NCBI RefSeq assembly: GCF_910592395.1 | Contig: NC_088311.1 | Span: 3,040,501 to 3,104,500 of the forward strand | DNA from: Lineus longissimus | Lineage: Eukaryota > Nemertea > Pilidiophora > Heteronemertea > Lineidae | Direction: 5' to 3' | Length of the DNA: 64,000 nucleotides | In this document: positions 38,523 to 50,100 of the stretch, piece by piece | Layout of the letters: each line of letters starts with the position of its first letter | Position numbering within the stretch: the stretch's first letter is position 1 | The notes under the pieces: generated by a model | What the model saw: only the letters and a program-made list of their open reading frames with translations | Told to the model about the DNA's origin: nothing | The model's database searches: none | Translations under genes and position numbers: made by a program

Positions 38523-38758
38523 TGCTGAAATCAACCAAATCGGGATGAAACTCGTGGACCGTATTCAAACCTCACAAACACTTAGACAATTCTCACTCAG
38601 TATAAGACAATTGCTGTGACATAAAGGTGCTTTGGATTTTGGACTGGACCCGGTTGCTCAGTCTGTGTTAGCAGTTACATTGGCATTCGTGACTTGTCAG
38701 ATACATGTCAACTTTGTTTTGAACCAAGTCTGTTATAAAGGCCATTGAAGTCTCAGTA

Positions 38759-38764
38759 AATAAA
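38759..38764 (+). terminator. TRIT1 polyadenylation signal
   Basis: AATAAA 237 bp after the TRIT1 stop, followed by T/G-rich sequence. The TRIT1 transcript probably ends near 38,785, just before the inverted-repeat block. Confidence 0.7.
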
Positions 38765-39136
38765 GCAGTAAAACTTGAAATTTCTCTATTGTCAGTCTGT
38801 TCTGTTTGGGCTAGTCCCTGGTGTCCTTATGAGTACCTCAGGAACAACCTACCATGACATGATTTTGTCCAACTGAGGATGTTCGCTGTAAGGTCCTGTG
38901 ACCAGCCCATACAAGGGCTCTACCAGAGACACAGGACTTGACTTCCTGCTTCACCAGCTCCAGGTTGTAAACAATAGCTGTGAAAGACCGAGGACCAGTC
39001 CTGCCAAACCAGTCACAAATTGTGAAGTGGGACTATGTTGCCTACTACACCAGCCAAAAAGTGCTAAATACAGTGAAATATTCCTCTTTCTGCACCTGTC
39101 CCTAGGCTGTGAAGGAAGGCGAGCTGTAGAAGCCAC

Positions 39137-40310
39137 CGGTTGTGAAAGACCGGGGCTATTCTCGGTATTCGTTTAGTTGCCTTAGTTGGTGGCAGGTGGC
39201 AGCACTACAAGTTTGACAATTTGATGAGCAAACATTGATCATGTTTCTGTTATAAAATCCATCATCATCTCAGTTATCTGCTGCAATCAGGATAAAATCA
39301 GGACAGAACGATGAAGCCAGCATATCAAAGAAGACATATATTCATATATGGAGTCTACTGAACAGCCGGTTGTGAAAGACCGAGTTGACACCATCAACCA
39401 TAGGTTGTGAGAGACCAGGGACTATAACTACAGCGTCTCCAATTACAGGTTGTGTGAGACCATGTTAAAGACAGAGGACTGCTCCCCTTCGACAACAGCC
39501 GCAAGTTGCGAAATACTAGCAACTATCCCTCCTGATATATCAGCCACAGGTTGTGAGACGTAACAGGGGCCAGGTTGTGGAGACGCAGGGGCTCCCTACC
39601 AGCCACTGGTTGTTAGAGACAAGATACTGTACCTCATGCGTCACCACATACAGGTTGTGAGAGACAGGGGACCAAGCGGTGAAAGACAGGGATCCGATCA
39701 TTCTGCCACACCAGCGACAGGTTGTGGAGACGCAGGGGCTTCTTACGTACTGCCACTGGTTGTTAGAGACAAAATACTGTACCTCATGCGTCACCACATA
39801 CAGGTTGTGAGAGACAGGGGACCAAATTTTAAAAGATAGGCCTTTCACCTGTTTCACCAGGCGCAATGTCTGAATGACAGGGGGTTATTCCTCCGGCAGC
39901 GCCTGCCATTGGTGTCAAAGACAGGGGAACACTGGGGATTGCCACTGCCTGCCTCTCACTACCCCTCGCTTGTCTCATTTGCAACCATAGACCACTGCGA
40001 TGCTTACTGTCTTGCACTTTACCTCCTGCTTCACCAGCCACAGGTCGTGGGAGACAGGGTACTGCTTCACTCAGCAACAGGGTGTGTGTGACAGGGGGCC
40101 ATACCTCTTGCTTCACCAGATATAGGTTGTAAGATACAGGGCACCAAGCGGTGAAAGACAGGGTACTGTTCCTCCTGCTACACTAGTCCGCATGTTGTGA
40201 AAGACAGAGGACTATACTTCCTGGTACACCAGCCACTAGTTGTGAGGGATAGTGGACAAAGTTTTGAAAGACAGGAGCTATTCCTCCTACTACACCAGCC
40301 ACTTGTTGTG
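39137..40310 (+). repeat. Left arm of the inverted repeat
   Basis: Pairs with 40,495-41,735. The outer 400 bp, including a stretch without the short repeat (about 39,176-39,355), matches its partner with few differences, so the inversion is fairly young or kept similar by gene conversion. Confidence 0.8.
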
Positions 40311-40494
40311 AAAGACAAGGATTTTACCACCTGTTGTTAAATACCAGGCTTACACCACGAGCTTCGAGGAGACGAAGGAGACGAAGCTGTGAAAGACAGG
40401 GGATATTCCTCCTGCTACACCACCCTCAGGTTGTGGAGACAGGGCTCCTTCCATGCCACTGGTTGTGAGAAACCTCATGCGTTATCAGCCACAA

Positions 40495-41735
40495 GCGGCT
40501 GGTGTAGTAGGAGGAATAGCTCCGGTCTTTCAAAACTTTGTCCACTATCCCTCACAACCAGTGGCTGGTGTACCAGGAAGTATAGTCCTCTGTCTTTCAC
40601 AACATGCGGACAAGTGTAGCAAGAGTAATAGTTCCCTGTCTATCACTATTCGTGACTGGTGTAGCAGGGGGACAGTCCCCTGTCTTTCACCGCTTGGTCC
40701 CCTGTCTCTCACAACCTGTATGTGGTGACGCATGAGGTACAGTATCTTGTCTCCAACAACCAGTGGCTGGTAGGGAGCCCCTGCGTCTCCACAGCCTGTC
40801 GCTGGTGTGGCAGAATGATCGGATCCCTGTCTCTCACAAACTGTGGCTGATGAAGCAGGAGGTATATACCCCAGTTTTTCACAATCGGTGGAATGGTCCT
40901 CTGTCTTTCCATACTTGTGACTTGTGTAGCAGGAGGAATAGCCCCCTGATGTTCACAACTTGTTCCTCTGTCTCTAACAATCTCTGGCTTATGAAGCATG
41001 AGGTATGGTCGCAGATGGCAAGCATCCGTGCATCTCTTGTGGCAATGAGCGGAGCACGGGGCAGTGCTGGGCAGCGGTCTCTGTCTCTCATACCCTGCAG
41101 CTAGAGTAGCAGGAGGTAAACTCTTGTGTCTCAAATAACGGCTGGGTGTAGCAGGAGGAATAGTCGCCGGCCGGTCATTTGGAACTTATGGTTGGTTGTA
41201 CCAAGAGAATAGATTCCGGGTTTTCACAACTTTCGGCTGATGTAGCAGGATGAGGAACACTCCACAGTTCTTTACAACTTGGCCCCTGTAACGTCTCACA
41301 ACCTGTGGCTGATGTATCAGGAGGACTAGTTGCTAGTATTTCGCAACATGCGGCTGTTGTCTAAGGGGGAACAGTCCTCTGTCTTTAACATGGTCTCTCA
41401 CAACCTGTAATTGGAGACGCTGGATGGAGTTATAGTCCCTGGTCTCTCACAACCTATGGCTGATGGTGTCAACTCGGTCTTTCACAACCGGCTGTTCAGT
41501 AGTGACTCCATATATGAATATATGTCTTCTTTGATATGCTGGCTTCATCGTACTGTCTTGATTTTATCCTGATTGCAGCAAATAACTGAGATGATGATGG
41601 ATTTTATAACAGAAACATGATTGATGTTTGCTCATCAAATCGTCAAACTTGTAGTGCTGCCACCTGCCACCAACTAAGGCAACTAAACGAATACCGAGAA
41701 TAGCCCCGGTCAGTCACAACCGGTGGTATAGTCCC
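40495..41735 (-). repeat. Right arm of the inverted repeat
   Basis: Reverse complement of the left arm, with indels equal to whole repeat units. Outside it, 41,735-42,140 continues as more diverged copies of the same unit. Confidence 0.8.
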
Positions 41736-42429
41736 TTGTCTTTCACAACAAGCGGTCGGTGTAGCAGGAGGAATGGTCCTATCTTTCACAACTTGGTCCT
41801 CGGCCGTTCACAGCAGTTGGCTGGTGGTGGAGCAGGAGGCCGGTATAGCCCCCTGTCTGCCACAGCCTGCGGACTGGTGCAGCAACAAGGCTTTGTCTCC
41901 GGTCTTTCACTGCTTGGTCATCTGTCTCTTTCAACTTGTATCTCGTGAAGCAGGAGTTAAAGTCCTGTGCCTCTAACAACCTCTGTGGTGGAGCAATAGG
42001 TATAGTCCCTCTGGCTGGGTGAAGCTGTAGGCATATTTACTGCAATCTTTCACAACTATTCCCTTTTTCACAACAGGGAGGAATAGCTCCCTTGTCTTTC
42101 ATCACTTGGGTCCGTCTTCCATACTGGTCAAGCAGGAGGTCTAGTCCCCGACATTGAGCATCACTGGGTCTAAGGTGACTAAGAGTTAGGGGAAGTTGCA
42201 GCCCCAGTGGCCCACTGGAGGACCATAACTGCAGTTCGTCTCCTGGTGTGTACCACTGGTGGCCCGATTCGTCCCACTTATAAGCCCTTCTTGTCGTCTG
42301 GGGCAGGTTGATCTTGAGGCTCTTTCAGTTATGGCCTGATCCATATGGTGGACTTCTCATCCACAAGGTCAAAGAAAGAGATCCACCCTAATCAAAGGGC
42401 TGTTCATTGTCACAATCTTATCCTCACAG

Positions 42430-42780
42430 TCTTGGGTGTGCAAATGTCTTGATTGTGCAAATGTCTTGATTGCGCAATTGTCTTGGTGTTTTGAAGGTTT
42501 TGGTTCGAAGAGTGCTTTGACAAGTAGAGTCAGTCAAGTGCTTTATGAAAAGTTGTTACCATTATTTTCCCCTGGAGAAAAATACTGGCCTAATGGCAAG
42601 TCTCATACTCTCATCAAACAGAGAAGGTCGTTTCATAAAAATGGTCAGTTTATTCAAGAATTTACAGAATACGTTAATTTCCAGGCTATAACGGAAGTCA
42701 TTTCATCACATGCTTATAAATATGGCGAGCCATACTTACTGCAAAACAACTTGGACACAATGGCTACACGAAGGCGATGA
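42430..42780 (+). CDS. Unidentified open frame, possible terminal exon
   Basis: An open frame of about 117 codons ends TGA at 42,778-42,780. A possible acceptor (TTATCCTCACAG) lies immediately before 42,430 in phase 0, and there is no convincing ATG near the start. Two AATAAA signals follow at 42,912-42,917 and 42,928-42,933, as expected for a last exon. The second half (LLPLFSPGEKYWPNGKSH and what follows) looks protein-like, with mixed hydrophobic and charged residues and little low complexity. I recognise no domain. The first 15 codons derive from a short tandem repeat (TGCAAATGTCTTGATTG). It could be the last exon of an unseen plus-strand gene, a retrocopy, a fragment of a mobile element near the inverted repeat, or chance. 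Confidence 0.35.
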   Translation, partial: SWVCKCLDCANVLIAQLSWCFEGFGSKSALTSRVSQVLYEKLLPLFSPGEKYWPNGKSHTLIKQRRSFHKNGQFIQEFTEYVNFQAITEVISSHAYKYGEPYLLQNNLDTMATRRR

Positions 42781-43974
42781 TGAGCATATCAGTTACATAA
42801 ACCATCGCTATTTTGTGAAAAGCCAAGTTGTTACTGACATTCTAAATGCCAAATGAAGGCATTTACAACTGTAGCTGTTTTTGGATACACATGTAACAGT
42901 ATAAATCAACCAATAAATAACTAAATGAATAAAGTCTCATTTGACTTCAGCGGCAAAACTCCTGGTCACATTTAAATCAGAATATAGCGGATTAACTACA
43001 ATGCACTGCCCTAAAAACTACTGCTGGTACTATATGATAATATGAATGGTAAAAAACTGCAGCAAGACACGTAAAGCACTTGCTGATACTTCAAGAATTG
43101 CAAATAAGATTTCCTCAGGTGGTGTAACGTGATGATGTCAGAGTTAATGAACTCCATGCACATGCACACCACGACCATAGAGGATATATGGTATGACGTC
43201 CAACATTACCTCCTTTGGGTCCTCATGAGCATCTATCAAATTTGTACTCTCTTTACAATGATGGCGCATGTACATGAATCAACATATAGAACTTCCAAAA
43301 CACATTGTAATCACACAAGATATATACAGCTACTTAGCATGAATACTGGGCAACTAAGTTTCATTATTTACATCTCATTGCACTGTACACAACATCTAGA
43401 ACACAAATGAAAGCTAAATCGATGATCCTCATTGGCAATGTTAATACGGTTTGGTAAGGCCCCAGGTTTGCTTTGGTGGTCAAAAGGCAAGGAGCATGCT
43501 ACATGCCTTATGTGCAATACCTCCTGTGGAATGTTCACCTTACAACTCTCCATGTCAGCAGCTGTCTAGTTTTTAGTCCGGATATCAGGCGGAACAGAGG
43601 CGCCCTCAAAGCAACCAATATATCATAGTCCAACCGTTTTGTTTTACACCAAGGCTTTAAAAGACATCGATTTCATCTGAAAGCAATGGTGTCCTCCAAT
43701 ATTCCAAGACATTTATCGTTCGTCTCAAAAACCTAGAGCCTCTTGATTCAGGCGTACATCAAACGTCCTTGAGCACTCTTATCAAAACCAAGAGCACATG
43801 CAGTGTGACAAACACAAATACCTGTCTCAAAAACTTTGAGACAATCTGGTGTAGAAGACAGAATCTTTTTCTTCAATTATAGAGTAGTGTCCACCATGCA
43901 CCCAGGAAGAGTCAGCTCTTCTATTTAGGTTAGTGTCACCGTCTACTCAGGTAAAACACTGGCTGTCTCAAATC
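42781..43974. other. Sequence between the unidentified frame and the receptor gene 3' end
   Basis: No supported gene. The two plus-strand AATAAA signals lie at its start. The rest is probably partly 3'UTR of the minus-strand receptor transcript; the only clear minus-strand AATAAA beyond that stop that I found is distant, near 42,646. Confidence 0.5.
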
Positions 43975-44172
43975 CTAGAGCATCGTGTCCTCCATAATCC
44001 CAATCACAGCTCCCGACTTGTCATACATATACATTGTACTTGGTTTGAGCGGTGGATTCCAATCGCGTTCCTCCTTGTGGTTTTCGACACCAGAGTCATG
44101 AGAGGAGGAGCTACAGGAGTCCAAAAGAGGGCGCCGAGGTGAGGAGGGTTGGGAGTCATTCGTCTGGCTGTC
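43975..44172 (-). CDS. Alternative tail B, terminal exon with PDZ ligand
   Basis: Acceptor TTTTGTAG, phase 0, 65 codons and TAG at 43,975-43,977. Contains SSSSHDSGVENHKEERDW, MYMYDKSGAVIGIM and the terminus EDTML. T-M-L at the end fits a class I PDZ ligand (S/T-X-hydrophobic). Confidence 0.75.
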   Translation of the reverse strand, partial: DSQTNDSQPSSPRRPLLDSCSSSSHDSGVENHKEERDWNPPLKPSTMYMYDKSGAVIGIMEDTML

Positions 44173-47100
44173 CTACAAAACAATGTTATAACTTTTCAGC
44201 AGTTTAACTGGAAGAACTACTTGTAACTTTTCAACTGGAAGAACTAATTGTAACTTTTCAACTGGAAGAACTACTTGTAACCTTTCAACTGGAAGAATTA
44301 CTGTACTTGTTGCATTTCAACCTTGTTCATCCACGACCATAGGCATAACAATGAGGCCTAAACTCTATTTTCAGGCTTTCCAGGCATCCAGGCATTGTTC
44401 CAATGCATCAACTGATGAAGGCTGGGATGGATTGATGTAGGCATCAAGTGTCTTACCTCCATGAACGAGTCTGCACCCGCTACATTGCCATCGCTCCCCG
44501 TTGACGTATTGTGACCAGTATCTCGATCATAACTTGGTAACCGTCTGCACTGCTGCAAGAGAATAATGATAATGATTGAATAATGACAATAAGAATCACA
44601 TTTAGTACCTGCCAAAACCTTCCGATATTATCATGAATTCTCAGGTTTGATTGCAACTATTCAATGAGAAGAGAGTTTTTTTTAAAATTGAATCTAAAGT
44701 AATACGTACTGGCACAAGTGGTGACTCTTCACTGGTGTCTGGCTCCCATTCCGGTTCATTGTCAGATCTTAACTTCAGAGAATTGGAGTAGAATGGGTCA
44801 TCCCCTGCAAGAACGACGGTTTAATCATCAGATCAGACTTCAAGAGAAAAATTTCTGGTATCTCTTTTTTCCCGCAATAGTTTTGAATCAAAATCGCCAG
44901 AAACACTCGCGCTAGTAGTATCACTAATACCCAAGGACCATGCCAAAAACATTTCAAAACGGATATGCAGTCAAATTATTACCCCGGTATAGAAGGGCGC
45001 TTCAAATGTCAAACTGAAACATCAATTGTGTAATCATGATAGATGAATGATTGAGATGGAGGAAGGATATTTCCATTCCGTGTTACCACATTAAAATTGC
45101 CAAGGGATGTACACGTCATCTACTGCCCACACAAACAATATGCACAGAATAGTTTTTCAACAGTACAGTTTATAAAGGAGGAGTATCTCGATAATGGCGA
45201 ACTCACACATAATGCTGGCCTGGCACTGATTTAGTTAAGTGAGTGACTGTATCAGAGGATGCTTCCAGGATGTAGACAAGGATTCTATAAACCTTTTTTG
45301 CATATCTGCAGTGCCACCTACAGAACTCTAGATTTATCATAAGTGCCTGTGGGGCATTAAATTGAGACACGCCTCCTTTAATATATGGCTAAAATGACAA
45401 TCTCACAAGAAAATGCACTGGCACATAGGAAAATGCTTGCAAGAGTTGACACTGAATAGCAAGCCATTGAGGTAAAATCAAATAACGTGCAAATCATTGG
45501 GAAACATCATACGACACTCAGGGGGGGGGGGCTTGGGAATCGTTACTCGTAATCACATTGAATTCAATCCAAAACAAACTTATGAACAAAATGCCATAGT
45601 ACAATACACATCAAGAACTCATCTGTTGGCAGACTGTCCCTAAATCTGGTAAATGTTAGACTGGGTATCCATAGACTTTTCCTCTTGTGGTCATGAGCCC
45701 TTTTGACAGGGATATGTGAAAGAAAATTCTCCTGCCATGTCACAAGGTCACAACGTCACAAGTCCACAACAGAACAGTCTACGGATGGGCAGTCTACCTC
45801 AGTGACTGACAGCAGTAATTAGCAGTCTTCTTGATGCATAACACCTCTGAATTACCTTCGATTAGACCAGTGCTGCCATCACAAGAGTAACGACAGCTCT
45901 TTGCAGATGCTACAGAAGAGAGAAAAGGCTTGGAGACCACCGCAAAAAAAGTACATTGAGGCCACAAAATGAAATCAATCACCTTCTTCTCGAACTGTCG
46001 ATAGAGTACCTCTCCCACTCCACCTCATCGTGCCGTACAGAATTCAAGCCAAATGACTCATTGAGTAGTTACAGTCTAGAATATTTTGAGATGGTCCCTT
46101 AAATGCACATGCATTTAGTATCAAATCAAGTTTAACACAGTACAGATCTTTCAGAAACAAGCAATCAAGAGAAATGAAGCAAAATCTACAACATAATATA
46201 CTACAAAACCGGCCAGGAGCTGTCACATTTGGACTTCTGCAAGGTTTTTTCATCACAAGGCATTAAAAGTCATGAAAGCACCTGATAGATTTTACAGTAT
46301 CATTGCTAGAACAAAACAGGGTGAACAAAATGTTTTGTAGAGCTATTGCATTTACACTAGCCATGCAAAACATCAATGATTATTACCTGCAACGCTATGT
46401 CCATGTATGAAAACAATGTAAACTTTATCCCTTTCTGACCATCAAGGTGTTGATGCGGTTCTTGATTTCCTTTCGAAAATTGGCCCACATCATGTTAGCT
46501 ATTGCAGGACCCCCCCCCCCCCCCCCTCCCAACCAGAACCACATCTCTCCAATCAACCCTGGTAGGCCTGTGGCAGTCTCGGTAATCGATGAGGAACTAT
46601 AGTCATATGGCATGTGTTGGAGGAATTGAATCTTGGATAGATTGTCCAGGGGACCATCAGCTGCATGTCCAACATCTTTTAGTGAAATCCTTAGCAGAGC
46701 ACCATCTGTGGTCCTGGCAGTTATTATCCAGTTTCAGGCACATTTGTCACCATTTCTAATGCAACACACTAATTTATCCAAAACAATTTATTGAGTTCAA
46801 GTAGGTTCAGTCTTGATATCATAACAAATATAATAGTATGTTCTGAACATCTACAAAACATGCCTCGCTCTCAAGTGAGTCTGATCTGCCATGGAACACC
46901 ATGGGTGATATGAATAAATACTAGTAAATGCTTTTACTCCGGTTTTGTACAGGAAGGCCCAGTGTAAATGTACGCAGAGTTTTAGAAAAAAGCATTTGCT
47001 CGTCTTTATTCATATCACCCCATGTCTACCACAGAGCGTGTCTTGCACACCCCCTGCATCAAGCTTAAGACACAATGTTGCCCTTGAGAAGGGGATACCC

Positions 47101-50100
47101 ATGCTCGCATGATCAAATCAATTTCAAGAACTCGTCAGCCTACCTATGGCAGTGAGTCAACTCTTTGCTACAATCACCAATAGTAATTTTTAACATACTA
47201 AGTTAAACATGTTAGCTGTTTATTAGTTGTGCGTGGCTGTGGTACATAAAGGGGTGCTATGAGAGGTGTCTACAAGCTCACTTGGCTCAGGCCGGTCCTT
47301 CTCAAATAACCCTTGAAATATCTGATATAGTATCAACAGGTCTCGGGAATCCTGGTTGGTGGATTCCTTGTGCACACCAAATTGCCAAATCCCACTTATT
47401 CATTCAGCTTTCCCAGGCAGATCAAACCAACATTTGACAAATAAAAGTGTAAAAGTCACAAATGTTTAAACCACAAGAACTCATAAATACAAAAGCTTAT
47501 TTCAATATATTACACTAAACAACTGTAAATTATACAGTGGTCACACGTTCACAGACTATACATTTGCCAAGTTGGAAACTTCTTGCATAATGCTATATAT
47601 TATATAGGCTACAGGAAAATGACTAACAGCCCTTTATAAGGGGAATTCGAGGATTTCATTTTTCAAAAGAGTCCAATAAAAATTATGAAAATGCTGAAGG
47701 CCACTCCCTCGGATAAAAAAATTGACATGTAGAATACATGTAGACACCCCTAGCAAAGATTTGCCCATTTAAAGTCTATCAAGAAGTTACACCATAAAAT
47801 GGGTATGCAACTCCCCTGTACAAAAATAATCACTCAATGGTGCCCCCTTAAACGATTTTTACAATGATCTCTCCTTATACCAACTCCAGATAGGCCCATT
47901 TCACACCAGAATTACCATTTAATATCTTCGTACAATATGAAAAACTCAGAACTTCAAATTAATCACACATAAATGGAAAATTTATGTTACAGATTTATGT
48001 ATAATGTTTTCCACCCTAACAAGAACCATGAGTCACCCAGTACAGACACTGTGAATAATGCAAAAGTCAAGTTCTTTATAGGGTGAAAAATATCTTACAG
48101 GGTGAGCCAATGAAAAAGAACTTATATACATGTTTTTCAGACAGGCTCCAGGTCGACTCTGATTTGAGCTGGGTTGCAGATTTTGAAGTGTTTTCTCCAC
48201 TCTACAACAGCTCACCAAACTCTGTGTTTGATGGGATGTCCTTCTCGACGTCATCCTGTCGCTGAAAATCATCTATATTCAAGGCCTCATCCACACAGCA
48301 AGAACCAAAAGTGAGCCTTTTTCACCGGCAGCAAAGTTCACTACCTGAGCTATAGTGACTTCTTACTTCCACTGCTAATCATATTTCACTGTCACTTTTA
48401 GCACTCAGTGTGGATGGTCTAACAGCTCTTTCTCCTTTTATAAAGTGATATTCATAATGTCCAACAAGTGCAAAGGTTTCAGGATTAGATTTTCATTGAA
48501 TCACCCTGTATACAATATTCTCTTGAGTATTACAGTGTGGGCATAAAAAGTTTCCTTTTTTCACATTCTTCCCATTAAAAGAAATCAACAGCTCCTAAAT
48601 TCCAAGACTTGTCTTGAAGTTAGTCAAATGAAGTATGTAATTACTTCATTTTCCCCTGAGGTATGAATAGAGCCAAAGTACTTTATAGTTCATGACACAA
48701 TATTTTTGCTGTGAAATCGTACTTTGGATACTTTCAGCCCACCGTGCATTACTCAAGTTGAGCCAAGAATATCTACAAAATGGAAAAGGCACTATATACT
48801 AGACAGCGATCTTGCCAATTCACAACTTGGAAGTCAAGTTCCATAGTGATTGTCAAAGTGGGGTGGGGAACATCGTAGGATATAACATGTGATCTAACAA
48901 TGTGATTTACATGGATTTCGCTGTAGTGTTGGGGCATAGATGATATTTATAATATTTATATTTATGTCAGCTCAGTAGGGTACTGTTATACCCAGCCTTC
49001 AACAATAGTCCAAGAAATTGATCTCTGAGAAGAAATGTTCAAATCAATGCAAGTTATAGGCCAACTGATCTTTCAAAGCACGGCCTTTATAAGATATTGC
49101 ACTATATTTCCTAGGTAGATCACACACTTTCTTGTCTGCAGCAACTCTATAGATGTACATTTCATCTAATGTGTGGCTTGCAGAAGATGAAAAGGATCAA
49201 CCACTTTTTAAAGACTGACATCAACAAATATAGAACATTTAGCTTAAATCCCATACTAAACCAAGAATGTGTCCAATGCAGCAAAAAGGCAGGAGGGAAA
49301 GAAAAAAATATGGGTGAATCACATTTTAGTATAAGGAGGACTATCTGAAAAAGTATCGAACATGAAAAAATGACAAAATGACTGCTTTTGTAACTGTATA
49401 AATGTACTGATTAGTCATCTTCTAAATAAGGTGCAGAATAAATCTTTGGTATGTTATCCGTAGACAATCTATATTCTTATAAGTATAGCCCTACATGTAT
49501 TATGAGATGAACATCAGCTCAAATTATATGAAAAACCTGTGAAACCTCTTTGCGAAAACACAATGGTTAAACCCACGTTAACAGAAGCAAAAATAAATAT
49601 GTCTTTATATATTTTTGATCGAAGTGATTTCAATAATGCTATAAACTTCCACATCCACTTCGTAACTAAAATATGAAAATGAATAGCTAATCAGCAGTAG
49701 AGTGATTAAATATGATCAACAGAAGTTTGGCTCCCCAATGACTTACCATTACAAGACAATCAACATGACTTAACCCTTAAGCAGGCTCACATAGAGTTCA
49801 TGTTCAGAACCACAAACACAGTGAAAGACAAAGGCACAACTGATTTTGCCTTACAAATCTGAGTCAGTTATCAGCATTCTTGATTTTATTAGAGCCTGTA
49901 ATTGTTCAGTAGATGTGATATTCCTTGATATGTTAAGGCATACCAATCGTCTTCATGTTATGACAAGTCGACGGGAGCCAATTGATCCAAGAAATCAAAC
50001 ACAAGAGGTAGAATAGACACTATAATTATGAGGAGTGAAAACAACAATGATCTCCATTGACCAGCCTGAACCAAACAAACGTGCTAATGAGAGAATGTTG

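Larger units (their letters stand above)
38895..42140. repeat. Large near-palindromic minisatellite array (foldback-like)
   Basis: The left part repeats a roughly 48-53 bp motif of the form CCAGCCACAGGTTGTGAAAG, ACAGGGGA, TATTCCTCCTGCTACA; the right part carries the reverse complement. Unique landmarks match in inverted order: CATATATTCATATATGGAG at 39,337 against its complement at 41,507; GATCCGATCATTCTGCC at 39,691 against 40,809-40,825; GGACAAAGTTTTGAAAG at 40,254 against 40,527-40,543. The best-matched arms are about 39,137-40,310 and 40,495-41,735, with a loop of about 180 bp and copy-number differences. A 147-bp higher-order unit recurs at 39,571 and 39,718. It resembles foldback transposons, whose long inverted ends contain tandem repeats. 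No transposase and no clear target duplication were seen. Open frames up to 141 codons inside are repeat translations. Confidence 0.85.

Noticed and set aside
40709-41134. 141-codon open frame and others inside the inverted repeat
   Set aside because: They are translations of the minisatellite unit, present on both strands.
38895-42140. CRISPR array interpretation of the regular repeats
   Set aside because: Eukaryotic context, imperfect units without unique spacers, inverted arms.
46425-46613. Minus-strand stretch YDYSSSSITETATGLPG as another cassette exon
   Set aside because: No acceptable donor follows before the poly-G run and no phase fit was established.
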